NCBI RefSeq assembly: GCF_001646945.1
Contig: NZ_LUTV01000001.1
Coordinates: forward strand, 421,776-479,853
Length of the DNA: 58,078 nt
Reading direction: 5' to 3'
Origin: Endozoicomonas ascidiicola
GTDB lineage: Bacteria > Pseudomonadota > Gammaproteobacteria > Pseudomonadales > Endozoicomonadaceae
The notes beneath the pieces were generated by a model. That model searched no databases and was not told the origin of the DNA. It saw only the letters and a list, made by a program, of their open reading frames with translations. How positions within the stretch are numbered: the stretch's first letter is position 1; the number at the start of each line of letters is the position of its first letter. Positions 25,951 to 35,318 of this stretch are shown here, one piece after another. The translations under genes were made by a program, and so were the position numbers.

Positions 25951-26931
25951 ATGGCCGTTGGTGAGTTTGAACTGATACAAAAGTACTTTGCCCGCTCGGA
26001 ATTAACAGCTCCAGAGGGCAAGGCGTCTCCGGTCGCCCTTGGTATTGGTGATGACTGTGCTTTGCTGGATATCCCTTCCGGCATGCAACTGGCTCAGTCT
26101 ATGGACACCTTGGTCGAAGGTGTTCATTTTCCTAAAAATGCCCCTCCCTTTGCCCTTGGTTATCGTGCCCTGGCCGTCAATCTCAGTGACTTGGCGGCCA
26201 TGGGAGCCGAACCCCACAGTTTTACACTTGGTTTGACACTTCCTGATGTTTCTCCAGAGTGGCTTGCCTCCTTTTCCGATGGCCTTGCCTGCCTTGCCAA
26301 GCAATTCAAAATCGTTCTAATTGGTGGCGATACAACCCGCGGCCCACTAACGATCACGATCCAGGCCCAAGGATTGGTTCCCACTGGCAAAGCGATGCTG
26401 CGCAGTAGAGCACAACCCGGCGATCTGATTTGCGTTACGGGCACACTGGGCGATGCGGCTGGCGCATTGCCCGCCGTATTAAAAGGCGAATGCCCGGAAT
26501 CCGCCAGCAACATCCATGTCAGACAATTATTGAATCGTTACTGGTATCCCACTCCCAGGATTCTTGAAGGACAGTGGCTTCGTCGCAAAGGCGCAACCGC
26601 CGCACTGGATATCTCCGATGGTATTCTGGGTGACCTTCGCCATATTCTGAAAGCCAGTGACGTGGGTGCTGAAATCGACCCGAGTCTGGTGCCTATTTCA
26701 CCAGCACTGAAACGCACATTCCATCCGGCAGCAGCTCTTAAAACGGCATTGACTGGCGGCGATGATTATGAACTCTGTTTTACTATCCCCCGTGATCTGG
26801 CAATGACACTGCCACCGGAAATAAACGACGACTGCAAAATAACCTGCATCGGTCAGGTGACTTCTGAATCTGGAGCGCTTCGAGATTCCCGTGGCAGACT
26901 GATCACCGCCAAAGCCTATACGCACTTTTAA
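25951..26931 (+). CDS. thiL: Thiamine-monophosphate kinase ThiL
   Basis: The 326-residue protein has the PurM-like kinase pattern. GIGDDCALLDIP binds metal and ATP, and VEGVHF, LAVNLSDLAAMGAEP and LIGGDTTRGPLTITIQAQGL follow. The late motifs ALDISDGILGDLRHI and LTGGDDYELCFT complete the signature. It phosphorylates thiamine monophosphate to the active diphosphate cofactor. The gene begins 28 bp after nusB with a clear AGAGGG ribosome site and is in one operon with nusB and pgpA. Confidence 0.93.
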   Translation: MAVGEFELIQKYFARSELTAPEGKASPVALGIGDDCALLDIPSGMQLAQSMDTLVEGVHFPKNAPPFALGYRALAVNLSDLAAMGAEPHSFTLGLTLPDVSPEWLASFSDGLACLAKQFKIVLIGGDTTRGPLTITIQAQGLVPTGKAMLRSRAQPGDLICVTGTLGDAAGALPAVLKGECPESASNIHVRQLLNRYWYPTPRILEGQWLRRKGATAALDISDGILGDLRHILKASDVGAEIDPSLVPISPALKRTFHPAAALKTALTGGDDYELCFTIPRDLAMTLPPEINDDCKITCIGQVTSESGALRDSRGRLITAKAYTHF

Positions 26932-26945
26932 CAAGGCACGATGTT

Positions 26946-27422
26946 ATGACGCCCCAGGAAACCTGTTGGAAAAACCCGATACACCTGCTGGCCTTTGGCT
27001 TCGGCAGCGGCCTTGCACCTAAGGCACCGGGCACCTTTGGCACTATTGCCGCCATTCCCTTTTACCTCCTGTTAATTCAACTGGATTTCATACCTTACCT
27101 TGCTGTTGTTGCCGTTGCGTCTCTCATTGGTTTCTGGATCTGCGGGCGCACCGCGAAGGATTTAGGCGTTCACGATCACCCCGCTATCGTCTGGGATGAG
27201 TTCTGTGGCTTCTGGATTACCATGATCGCAGCCCCTGCTGGCTGGATGTGGATCGCTCTCGGCTTTGTGTTGTTCCGTATTTTTGATATCTGGAAACCCT
27301 GGCCCATTGGCTGGCTAGATAAAAAAGTGCATGGCGGAGTCGGTATTATGATTGACGATATCATTGCCGGTGTATTCGCAATGGTTGTCTTACAGGGAAT
27401 TTATCGTATTATCGTCGTATAA
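26946..27422 (+). CDS. pgpA: Phosphatidylglycerophosphatase A
   Basis: The 158-residue membrane protein has the family blocks GFGSGLAPKAPGTFGT, IVWDEFCGFWIT, LFRIFDIWKPWPI and HGGVGIMIDDIIAGV, with hydrophobic segments between them. The enzyme removes phosphate from phosphatidylglycerophosphate to make phosphatidylglycerol in the inner membrane. The acidic residues in WDE and DD are the expected metal ligands. It follows thiL by 14 bp. Confidence 0.93.
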   Translation: MTPQETCWKNPIHLLAFGFGSGLAPKAPGTFGTIAAIPFYLLLIQLDFIPYLAVVAVASLIGFWICGRTAKDLGVHDHPAIVWDEFCGFWITMIAAPAGWMWIALGFVLFRIFDIWKPWPIGWLDKKVHGGVGIMIDDIIAGVFAMVVLQGIYRIIVV

Positions 27423-27458
27423 ACTGCTGTAATAAATTTTGGAACAAGAATAAACACT

Positions 27459-28091
27459 ATGCGTTTGCTACTACTTTTGCTTTCCATCATGGTCACGACG
27501 CACACTTTTGCCAGTGACGTCAGCGTCGTCGCTCTGTTCTCCAACAAAGCCATGGTCATGATTGATGAGCGGAAGCATGTTCTGTCCGTTGGTGGGCGGG
27601 CAGTGTCCGGAGTTAAGCTAGTGGATGCCAACAGTGCTAGCGCAACACTGGAGATTAACGGACAGGTTCAAACTCTGGAGCTGAGCCGGGATATGAGCGG
27701 CGGTATTCAACAACCGGAAACAGCCTCCGTCAGCATCAGCCGGAATAATATTGGCCAGTACATCACTCAGGCGCGTATCAATAATCACGGCATGGATGTT
27801 TTGGTGGACACAGGTGCCAATTCCGTAGCAATCAACTCCATGGATGCCGAGCGACTGGGCATCGATTACAAATCCGGCGATCGCATTACGGTAGAAACGG
27901 CCAGTAGTCGCACTAATGGCTACCGGGTCATTTTAAATAGCATCACCATTGGTAATATTCGAGTTCCCCACGTCGATGCAACGGTCATCGAGGGTAACTT
28001 CCCAGACACCGTATTGTTGGGTATGAGTTTTCTCAAACACGTAAAACTCACCGAGCACCGCGGCATCATGAAGATTGAATCTAATTATTAA
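27459..28091 (+). CDS. Secreted retropepsin-like aspartic protease
   Basis: A signal peptide (LLLLLLSIMVTTHTFA) precedes a beta-rich N-terminal part and a retropepsin domain. The catalytic loop is VLVDTGANSVAINS, and the closing region VLLGMSFLKHVKLTEHRGIM has the conserved LLGMSFL pattern. This fits the bacterial clan AA protein family (TIGR02281 type), likely acting in the periplasm. The domain is single, so a dimer would be expected to form the active site. It starts 36 bp after pgpA and ends about 110 bp before ribA, so it may share transcription with either. Confidence 0.82.
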   Translation: MRLLLLLLSIMVTTHTFASDVSVVALFSNKAMVMIDERKHVLSVGGRAVSGVKLVDANSASATLEINGQVQTLELSRDMSGGIQQPETASVSISRNNIGQYITQARINNHGMDVLVDTGANSVAINSMDAERLGIDYKSGDRITVETASSRTNGYRVILNSITIGNIRVPHVDATVIEGNFPDTVLLGMSFLKHVKLTEHRGIMKIESNY

Positions 28092-28199
28092 ACCCCGTCG
28101 GACACGGTAGTTATCAGTAAGTTGATACCCTATTCCCATACTCGCTAGAAATAGCGCGGGCTGATACAATCCGGTCACGAATTACGAAAGGAGCAGTGA

Positions 28200-28793
28200 G
28201 TGTCTGTTAGCTTTGTTGCAGAGTCTCGCTTACCCACGCCCTACGGCGAATTCATCATGCATGGTTTCGAAGAAAGTGGTACGGGCAAGGAGCATCTGGC
28301 ATTAACCATGGGTGATGTCAGCCAAGGGGAACCAGTACTGGCCAGAGTGCACTCCGAGTGCCTTACCGGTGACGCATTATTCAGCATGCGCTGTGACTGT
28401 GGACCACAACTTCAAGCGGCGTTAGAGAAAATCGCTAAGGAAGGTCGAGGCGTTCTACTTTATCTACGGCAGGAAGGTCGTGGTATTGGCTTGCTAAATA
28501 AGGTTCGAGCGTACCATCTTCAGGATCAGGGTCGTGATACCGTTCAGGCCAATGAAGAACTGGGGTTTGAACCAGACCAACGCCGGTACGACATGTGTAA
28601 AACCATGCTGGATCATCTGGGTGTTTCAAGTCTGAAACTGATGACGAATAATCCAAAGAAGGTCGATTCTTTGACCGAACTGGGAATTGAGGTTGTTGAG
28701 CGAATTCCTCACCAGACGGGTCAGAACCCTCATAACCAAAAATATCTAGAAACCAAAGTTTGGAAGCTGGGTCATATGTACAATATGGCTTAG
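28200..28793 (+). CDS. ribA: GTP cyclohydrolase II
   Basis: The 197-residue enzyme has the zinc site [20 protein letters not shown], the GTP-binding [20 protein letters not shown] and the ending [20 protein letters not shown]. It opens GTP to the first pyrimidine intermediate of riboflavin synthesis. It supplies the activity missing from the decayed C-terminal domain of the ribB(A) product. GTG 28200 is preceded by AAAGGAG at a good distance. A strong hairpin terminator follows, shared with the convergent dxs gene. Confidence 0.93.
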   Translation: MSVSFVAESRLPTPYGEFIMHGFEESGTGKEHLALTMGDVSQGEPVLARVHSECLTGDALFSMRCDCGPQLQAALEKIAKEGRGVLLYLRQEGRGIGLLNKVRAYHLQDQGRDTVQANEELGFEPDQRRYDMCKTMLDHLGVSSLKLMTNNPKKVDSLTELGIEVVERIPHQTGQNPHNQKYLETKVWKLGHMYNMA

Positions 28794-28807
28794 GTTATTA
28801 AATGACT

Positions 28808-28840
28808 AAAAAACGGGAGCTTCAAGCTCCCGTTTTTTTA
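28808..28840. terminator. Bidirectional terminator between ribA and dxs
   Basis: AAACGGGAGCTT and AAGCTCCCGTTT form a long perfect stem with A-run on one side and T-run on the other, so it can stop transcription from both convergent genes. Confidence 0.9.
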
Positions 28841-28844
28841 TTTG

Positions 28845-30773
28845 CTAATGACTGAGAGAAAGTTCTTTTTTCATGTTAATGGATTTAACGGCAATTCTCC
28901 CCAAACGGTCACGAACTGATTTGATAATCCCGTCTTTATCCAGACCACATTGAGCTAGCTGATCTTGATGACTTGCTGCTTCAATATATATATCAGGAAT
29001 ACCGAGATTCAGCATGGGGATATTAATTTCCTGTTGCTGAAGAAATTCCAACACACCAGAACCCGCACCACCGGCAATACAACCTTCTTCGACTGTCACC
29101 AGAAGCTCATGATGAGCGGCCAATTCACGAATCAATGATTCATCCAACGGTTTGACGAAACGCATACTGACAACCGTCGCATCAAGCACCTCACCCGCTT
29201 CTAATGCATTGCCAAGCACGGTACCAAACACCAGTATTGCCACACGATTACCCTGACGGCGAACCTCACCTTTTCCGATAGGCAATGGCTCAAGGTCAGT
29301 GCCGATGACAGCTCCCGGACCAGTGCCTCTTGGGTATCTCACCGAGGCCGGACCGTTATACTGATAGCCCGTAGAGAGAAGTCGCCAGGTTTCATTTTCA
29401 TCACCCGGTGTCATCACGACCATACCGGGAACGCAGCGTAAAAACGCGATGTCATAACAACCGCCATGGGTAGGGCCATCTTCGCCCACCATACCACCAC
29501 GATCGATAGCAAAAAGTACATCGAGTTTTTGTACGGCCACGTCATGAATCAGCTGGTCATAAGCCCGTTGCAGGAATGTTGAGTAAATAGCCACGACAGG
29601 CTTCAAGCCTTCGCAGGCCATGCCTGCTGCTACCGTCACTGCATGTTGCTCCGCAATCGCCACATCGAAGTAACGTTCCGGAAAGTGATCCGCGAAACGA
29701 ATCAGATCGGAACCTTCTTTCATGGCTGGAGTGATTCCCATCAGGCGATCATCTGCCGCCGCCATATCGTAGAGCCATTGACCGAACACATTTGCGTACT
29801 TGGGCTTTTTCACCTTAGCGGCGGGTGCTGATTTAATGGTTTGCGGCTCAAGCTTGGTAATCGCATGGTAGCCAATAGGATCCTGCTCAGCCGGATCAAA
29901 CCCCTTGCCTTTCTGGGTGACCACATGGAGGAACTGCGGCCCTTCCATATCCCGCATATTTCTCAAGGTATGGAGTAGCATTGGCAAATCATGACCATTA
30001 ACCGGCCCGATGTAATTGAAGCCCATTTCTTCAAACAGGGTTCCCGGAATCACCATGCCTTTAACATGTTCTTCCGTACGGCGCGCCAGCTCCCAGGCCC
30101 TGGGAATCACGTTCAGTACTTTTTTACTGCCTTCCCGAATGTGATGGTAAGTCCGGCTGGACAACACTTTTGCCAGATAGTTCGAGAGACCGCCCACACT
30201 TTTAGAGATGGACATATCATTATCATTCAATATGACCAGCATATTGGCTTTCACGTCCGCAGCGTGATTCAGAGCTTCGTATGCCATGCCCGCGGTCAGG
30301 GCACCATCGCCAATCACCGCAACCGTACGACGCTGCTCACCTTTTGCCCGGGCAGCAATCGCCATACCCAGTGCAGCACTGATGGATGTACTGGAATGCC
30401 CTACGCCAAAGGTATCGTATTCGCTCTCTTCTCGTTTCGGAAAGGCCGCAAGGCCATCTTTCTGGCGCAGTGAAGGCATAGCTTCCCGGCGACCAGTGAG
30501 AATTTTATGAGGATAAGCTTGATGCCCAACATCCCAGACCAGCCGATCTTCCGGTGTGTTGAACAGGTAATGCAGCGCAATGGTCAATTCCACCACGCCA
30601 AGTCCTGCACCAAAGTGCCCGCCGCTCCGTCCTACGGAATACAGAAGGAAAGCTCTTAGCTCACGGGCCAGCTGAGGCAAGAGTGACTCATCGAGTCTTC
30701 GGAGTTGCTCCGGATGGTCAACCTGATCCAGCAAAGGGGTATCAGGCCGTGTTTTAGGTATCTCGTGAAACAT
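28845..30773 (-). CDS. dxs: 1-deoxy-D-xylulose-5-phosphate synthase
   Basis: The 642-residue protein is a thiamine-diphosphate enzyme of the transketolase type. [20 protein letters not shown] and [18 protein letters not shown] lead, and the cofactor-binding [17 protein letters not shown] and [15 protein letters not shown] follow. The C-terminal half has [20 protein letters not shown] and [15 protein letters not shown]. It condenses pyruvate and glyceraldehyde 3-phosphate, the first step of the MEP isoprenoid pathway. The operon order xseB, ispA, dxs on this strand is standard for gammaproteobacteria. Confidence 0.96.
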   Translation of the reverse strand: MFHEIPKTRPDTPLLDQVDHPEQLRRLDESLLPQLARELRAFLLYSVGRSGGHFGAGLGVVELTIALHYLFNTPEDRLVWDVGHQAYPHKILTGRREAMPSLRQKDGLAAFPKREESEYDTFGVGHSSTSISAALGMAIAARAKGEQRRTVAVIGDGALTAGMAYEALNHAADVKANMLVILNDNDMSISKSVGGLSNYLAKVLSSRTYHHIREGSKKVLNVIPRAWELARRTEEHVKGMVIPGTLFEEMGFNYIGPVNGHDLPMLLHTLRNMRDMEGPQFLHVVTQKGKGFDPAEQDPIGYHAITKLEPQTIKSAPAAKVKKPKYANVFGQWLYDMAAADDRLMGITPAMKEGSDLIRFADHFPERYFDVAIAEQHAVTVAAGMACEGLKPVVAIYSTFLQRAYDQLIHDVAVQKLDVLFAIDRGGMVGEDGPTHGGCYDIAFLRCVPGMVVMTPGDENETWRLLSTGYQYNGPASVRYPRGTGPGAVIGTDLEPLPIGKGEVRRQGNRVAILVFGTVLGNALEAGEVLDATVVSMRFVKPLDESLIRELAAHHELLVTVEEGCIAGGAGSGVLEFLQQQEINIPMLNLGIPDIYIEAASHQDQLAQCGLDKDGIIKSVRDRLGRIAVKSINMKKELSLSH

Positions 30774-30922
30774 GTGCTTGTAATCGTCCGGGCCGGGCTG
30801 CAGAAAAGCATTCTACATGGAGAATGGTACATCTAACACAGCAGCTAAAGCATCTCGCAATCTTTAACCAGCCCAATACTTCCTGTTAATTTGACTGAAT
30901 AGCGGATTGTCCCAGAAGCGAA

Positions 30923-31840
30923 TCAGTAGCTTCTTCGAACAATGTAATCGGCAATCTGCCGTAGAAAATCAGCTTCTTCCCCAAATTCAGACAGGGCGCC
31001 GACAGCACGGTTGTGCAATTCCTGCGCATAGGACTTTGCCTGATCAAGACCCATGAGGGAAACATAGGTTGGTTTATCCAAAGCAATATCGGCCCCTTGA
31101 TGCTTACCCAACGTCACAGTGTCTGATATCACATCCAGAATGTCATCCTGAACCTGAAAAGCGAGGCCAATAGCCTGTGCATAGTACTCTAGTGCGTCCA
31201 GAATTTCCTGCTCATGACATCCACCACTCAAAGCCCCCATGTGTACACTGGCTCTGATTAACGCGCCGGTTTTATGGGAATGCATCAGCTCCAGTTGCTG
31301 ACGATCAAGAACCTGCCCGGTGGCATGCTGATCCATCGCCTGACCTCCAGCCATACCCTCAAGACCCGAAGCCCTGCTTAAGGATCTTACCAGCTTAAGG
31401 CGAACTGATTCGGCCAGATGACTTTGTGAATGCAGATCAGGGTTACTCAAGACGTCAAAGGCCAGACTTTGCAACGTGTCCCCCACCAAAATGGCGGTGG
31501 CTTCATCATAGGCTCGATGACAGGTTGGTTTCCCCCGGCGCAGATCATCATTATCCATGGCTGGCAGGTCATCATGAACCAGAGAGTAGGCGTGGATAAA
31601 CTCAACCGCACTGGCAGCAGGGTCAGCCTGCTCCATGGAACCGCCAACTGCACGACAAGAAGCGTATACAAGAATCGGCCGGATGCGTTTGCCACCATTA
31701 AACAGACTGTAATCCATCGCCTCCAGCAACCGTGGACTGACCGGACTGTGCCGGGGTAATGTGGCAGACAATACTGCATCCACCCTTGCACGACACTGGT
31801 CAATATAATCAGTCAGAGAAAGCAGTACCGCTTCGGCCAT
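30923..31840 (-). CDS. ispA: Farnesyl diphosphate synthase (geranyltranstransferase)
   Basis: The 305-residue protein is a short-chain prenyltransferase. It has the FNGGKRIRPILVYASCRAVG region, the first Asp-rich motif LVHDDLPAMDNDDLRRGKPT, and the second Asp-rich motif in FQVQDDILDVI. GKHQGADIALDKPTYVSLMG is the usual late signature of IspA. It builds C15 farnesyl diphosphate from IPP and DMAPP. The gene starts 2 bp after xseB ends. Confidence 0.95.
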   Translation of the reverse strand: MAEAVLLSLTDYIDQCRARVDAVLSATLPRHSPVSPRLLEAMDYSLFNGGKRIRPILVYASCRAVGGSMEQADPAASAVEFIHAYSLVHDDLPAMDNDDLRRGKPTCHRAYDEATAILVGDTLQSLAFDVLSNPDLHSQSHLAESVRLKLVRSLSRASGLEGMAGGQAMDQHATGQVLDRQQLELMHSHKTGALIRASVHMGALSGGCHEQEILDALEYYAQAIGLAFQVQDDILDVISDTVTLGKHQGADIALDKPTYVSLMGLDQAKSYAQELHNRAVGALSEFGEEADFLRQIADYIVRRSY

Positions 31841-31842
31841 CT

Positions 31843-32097
31843 CTATTCTTCTCCCACCGGGGTATTAAAAGGCTCTGAGGTCATTTCACCGTTATGCTCT
31901 AGCAACTTATGAACTTTCTGTTCCGCATCCGACAGTGCTTTCTGACAATCACGGGTCAGGCGCACACCTTGTTCAAAAGCCTTCAGGGATTCTTCAAGGC
32001 TCATATCACCGGATTCCATTTTCTGAACCATGGATTCCAGTTCAGCCAGTGACTGCTCAAAAGCAAATCCTTGAGTTTCCGATGCGTTCTTGGACAT
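31843..32097 (-). CDS. xseB: Exodeoxyribonuclease VII small subunit
   Basis: The 84-residue protein from ATG 32097 ([11 protein letters not shown]) contains [20 protein letters not shown] and [20 protein letters not shown], the defining pattern of XseB, and binds the large subunit to degrade single-stranded DNA. The open frame extends upstream to 32163 with a TTG or an ATG at 32148, but those additions are not typical of the family and none of the candidates has a strong Shine-Dalgarno, so the exact start is uncertain. Confidence 0.88.
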   Translation of the reverse strand: MSKNASETQGFAFEQSLAELESMVQKMESGDMSLEESLKAFEQGVRLTRDCQKALSDAEQKVHKLLEHNGEMTSEPFNTPVGEE

Positions 32098-32238
32098 GAA
32101 GAAGCCTGCAAATGGGTAAGAAAGCGTATTATCCCGTTGGGTTGCCATGAAAGCAATATTCAAGGTCAGCTATAAGGTAGCCTGATGAAAGCTCGCTGGC
32201 TTTTGGCCGTACTATTCAGAACAAAAGCCAGAACAAAA

Positions 32239-32268
32239 CAAAAGCCGCTTAAATTAAGCGGCTTTTGT
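32239..32268. terminator. Bidirectional terminator-like hairpin
   Basis: CAAAAGCCGCTT and AAGCGGCTTTTG form a perfect stem with AT tails on both sides. It lies in front of the xseB operon and after the alanine symporter gene on the minus strand, so it most likely ends symporter transcription. Confidence 0.8.
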
Positions 32269-32293
32269 TAAAGGGCTGAGCTGGACTGAATGA

Positions 32294-33763
32294 CTACGCG
32301 CCAGCGACTGGCTTCTTACCTTCAGAGCTATCTGCTACAGATGAAGGCCCGGAACTGTGTTCGGTCCAGACATCCACATCCATGGTTTTGTCCAGAAATG
32401 GAAATTTGCGGCGATTAAACACCGGGGTTACGCCGGCTTCTATCTGCTCATCAAAGTCCTTCAATATCTGGGAAACAATGCCAGACAATACCAGAATAGC
32501 GACCAGATTTATCAATGCCATGACACCCATGGAAGCATCAGCGAATGCCCATACAGCTGGTAAGTTACTGGTAGCACCCCAGATAACCATCGCCAGAACA
32601 CCAACACGGTAAGCATGAACCAACCAGCGATTATCAAAAATGAAACGCAGGTTGGATTCACCGTAGTAATAGTTAGCAATGATTGAGCTGAAGGCAAACA
32701 GCAAGATTGCCATGGCCACAAGGTGTTTGCCAATAGGACCAATTTGACTGACCAGCGCCATCTGAGTCAGTTCAATACCCGTAACGGTTGAACCATCCAG
32801 AGCTCCAGACATCAAGATAATCGAAGCGGTGGCAGTACACACGATCATGGTATCCATGAATACGCCCAGCATCCCCATCAGACCTTGGTTAGCAGGATGG
32901 TTCGAGTGTGCAGTTGCTGCCGCATTTGGCGCGCTACCCATACCGGCTTCATTGGAGAACAAGCCACGCTTGATACCCTGCTGCATTGCCTGGGAAACCA
33001 TGTAACCCACACCACCGCCAGCAGCGGTTTCAAGACCAAAAGCACTCTTGAAGATCAGAGTAAATACGGCAGGCAGCTCACTGATGTTCATAAACACAAC
33101 AACCAGAGCAACACCCAGATAGCCAAACGCCATAATCGGCACGATCATCTCAGCTACTTTCGCAATAGAGCGAATGCCACCGAAGATAATCAGAGCACTC
33201 AGCATCGCCAGACCAATACCAATGGCTTCCGCGGGAATCCCATAGCCCGTGAATGCCGCAGCAATTGAGTTGGATTGCACACTGTTAAACGCAAAGCCAA
33301 AAGCAATAATCAAGGAAATGGAGAAGATAATGCCTAACCAGCGTTGACCCAGAGCCTTTTCGATATAATAGGCCGGACCACCACGGTAGGTGCCATCACC
33401 ATTATTGGTTTTATAAAGCTGCGCCAGAATATTTTCCGCAAGGCTGGTAGACATACCCAACAAAGCGATGACCCACATCCAAAACACAGCCCCAGGACCG
33501 CCCATGGTAATAGCCACAGCAACACCGGCCATATTACCGGTACCAATACGAGCAGCGAGGCTGGTACAGAATGCCTGGAATGGGGATACGTGAGTTGAAC
33601 ACTCAGTCGCCCTACTGCCTAGCATTGCCTTCATCGCCAAAGAAAAACGGCGAAACTGCACAAACCGGGTTTTTACGGTGAAAAGAAGACCTGCTCCCAA
33701 CAGCAGATACATCAGAATGCTGCCCCACAGCAACCCGTTGATCGAATCAATAATGGCGTTCAT
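32294..33763 (-). CDS. Sodium:alanine symporter family protein (AGCS)
   Basis: The 489-residue protein has about ten membrane segments. The family signature is clear: RIGTGNMAGVAVAITMGGPG, AVFWMWVIALLGMSTSLAEN and TYRGGPAYYIEKALG early, and KRGLFSNEAGMGSAPNAAAT with AHSNHPANQGLMGMLGVF later. It imports alanine or glycine with sodium at the inner membrane. The C-terminal tail is charged and ends in a Ser-rich piece. It stands as a single gene with its own terminator. Confidence 0.92.
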   Translation of the reverse strand: MNAIIDSINGLLWGSILMYLLLGAGLLFTVKTRFVQFRRFSLAMKAMLGSRATECSTHVSPFQAFCTSLAARIGTGNMAGVAVAITMGGPGAVFWMWVIALLGMSTSLAENILAQLYKTNNGDGTYRGGPAYYIEKALGQRWLGIIFSISLIIAFGFAFNSVQSNSIAAAFTGYGIPAEAIGIGLAMLSALIIFGGIRSIAKVAEMIVPIMAFGYLGVALVVVFMNISELPAVFTLIFKSAFGLETAAGGGVGYMVSQAMQQGIKRGLFSNEAGMGSAPNAAATAHSNHPANQGLMGMLGVFMDTMIVCTATASIILMSGALDGSTVTGIELTQMALVSQIGPIGKHLVAMAILLFAFSSIIANYYYGESNLRFIFDNRWLVHAYRVGVLAMVIWGATSNLPAVWAFADASMGVMALINLVAILVLSGIVSQILKDFDEQIEAGVTPVFNRRKFPFLDKTMDVDVWTEHSSGPSSVADSSEGKKPVAGA

Positions 33764-34201
33764 ACGTTTCCCGGCACATGTTGTAATGTAGATTCTTATT
33801 TGAAAGCGGCATTTATAGCATTAGGAAATAAACCCTACATAGTGAGTATTTCCACCTAAGAAGCTTCAAATGCTGAGAATACTCCCTGATTTTATTTGAT
33901 AATTGACCTGCAAACCTCGGATACTCTCTATCATGCTTGTATTACTATGTAGACAGGCTGGATAGCTCCATGAACCCTAGAATATTTATTATTTCGAAAT
34001 AAGATAATAGCAGACAATTAAATTGCTAAAGTAACGCGACAAACAGACAATCACCTGTAGAAACCAACAAATCGTCAATCAATCCTTTGATCATCTATCA
34101 AAGAATAACGAATTACCCTTATGAAATCTGGTAAAGCGCCACCTATCTATCTATGATTGCATTCAATTAGAATAAGCATGGATATAACTGAAAGTTAGCT
34201 T
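33764..34201. other. Intergenic region without a recognised gene
   Basis: This 438-bp AT-rich stretch lies between the divergent symporter and methyltransferase genes. It should contain two promoters, but no operator, repeat or small gene could be supported by eye. Confidence 0.5.
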
Positions 34202-35110
34202 ATGCCAATTATTTCATTTCTCCTTGGGGTGCTGGTGACATGGCTAATCATGTCTGGGTTGCTCACTCAGGGCTTTGCTCTCCTCGTCCGTATCTGGTGG
34301 CCTTCCGCCAGCCGTGAACGTGAATTGAAAGTGGATCAGTGGCTGCTGAATAATACTTCGGAGCCTTCTTCATCCTGGAACCTTCTGGGTTACTGGAAAG
34401 ACACTTCACAATATCGTCAGGCCTGCTCTGAAATGGCCGGCCTGCTTGCAGATAAAAGCTGCATATCCAGTCAGGACAGTGTTCTGGATATTGGCTTCAC
34501 CAGCCATGACCAGCTGAGAATCTGGTTGGATTATTATCAGGTTAACCAGCTGACTGCCATATCCAGCGAAGAGCACCAGATCGTCAATGCACTTGAGGCC
34601 TGCGGCCAGTTTAGCAACCTCAAGCTTCTCCGCGGCAGCGAAACCTCTCTGGATCAAGTGCCAGCAGGCAGTATTGATAAGCTACTGGCTTTGGATTGCG
34701 TGTACCGCTTTAAAAAACGGCAGGTCTTCTTTTCCCATGCCCGAAATGTGCTCCGCCCAGAAGGCACACTGGCATTTACTGACATGGTACTTTCCCGCCC
34801 TTTCCGCGATCGCCGCGAACAGCGCCTAATAAACTTTTTTGGTCGTATATCTGGTGTGATGACTGAAGACATGCCGGTGAAAGAGAATTATCAAAACATT
34901 CTTAATCAGCAGGGTTTTGAGCAAGTTGACATCCTGGACATAACTGACGACGTGCTATCCGGTTTTTGCTTCTGGTTCGGTCAACACTATCAAGAACTTT
35001 CTTCTTTGACGCGTTCCAAAATGTGGATAAGGCTCACTCTGAAAACCTGGTTCATCCGCTGGATGCTCCATCGTCAACAGTTAAAATACATAACCATTGT
35101 CGCGCGTTAA
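34202..35110 (+). CDS. Membrane-anchored methyltransferase-like protein
   Basis: An N-terminal hydrophobic segment (IISFLLGVLVTWLIMSGLLT) precedes a Rossmann-type class I methyltransferase domain. Motif I reads SVLDIGFTSHDQ, where the normal GxG after the acidic strand is missing. The rest of the fold is present: ISSEEHQIVNALE in the adenosine-binding acidic loop region, DKLLALDCVYRF and NVLRPEGTLAFTDMVLSRPF. The C-terminus is basic and amphipathic. It may be an active enzyme with a changed cofactor loop or an inactive relative. No partner genes are adjacent. A cluster of DnaA boxes begins in its last codons. Confidence 0.65.
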   Translation: MPIISFLLGVLVTWLIMSGLLTQGFALLVRIWWPSASRERELKVDQWLLNNTSEPSSSWNLLGYWKDTSQYRQACSEMAGLLADKSCISSQDSVLDIGFTSHDQLRIWLDYYQVNQLTAISSEEHQIVNALEACGQFSNLKLLRGSETSLDQVPAGSIDKLLALDCVYRFKKRQVFFSHARNVLRPEGTLAFTDMVLSRPFRDRREQRLINFFGRISGVMTEDMPVKENYQNILNQQGFEQVDILDITDDVLSGFCFWFGQHYQELSSLTRSKMWIRLTLKTWFIRWMLHRQQLKYITIVAR

Positions 35111-35135
35111 GTTTATCCACAACTTCTGTGGATAA
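35022..35135. promoter_or_regulatory. Cluster of three perfect DnaA boxes
   Basis: The 9-mer TTATCCACA occurs at 35113-35121, and its reverse complement TGTGGATAA at 35127-35135 and 35022-35030. The last two form a palindrome with a five-base centre just after the methyltransferase stop codon. The hairpin has no T-run, so it is a poor terminator. A perfect DnaA box is expected about once in 130 kb of random sequence, so three in 114 bp is notable. An AT-rich region follows to about 35240. Confidence 0.6.
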
Positions 35136-35239
35136 ACTTGTGATAACGCGAGGGATAGTTTTCAAAATCCACTTAAAACGGCTCTTTAAACACAACTGGT
35201 TACTTTTTAACCACCCAAATAACCAGATATAACCGTTGT

Positions 35240-35270
35240 CCGTAAAAATCTTGCTGCTGTGGTTTTACGG
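35240..35270. terminator. Hairpin between methyltransferase and proQ-like gene
   Basis: CCGTAAAA (35240-35247) pairs with TTTTACGG (35263-35270) around a 15-base loop in the gap between the convergent genes. The AT-rich stem sides make it a plausible terminator for either strand. Confidence 0.45.
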
Positions 35271-35318
35271 AAAACGGAAAACACTTCTCTAAGCAGTGAA
35301 GTTATTCTGGCCCTAATC

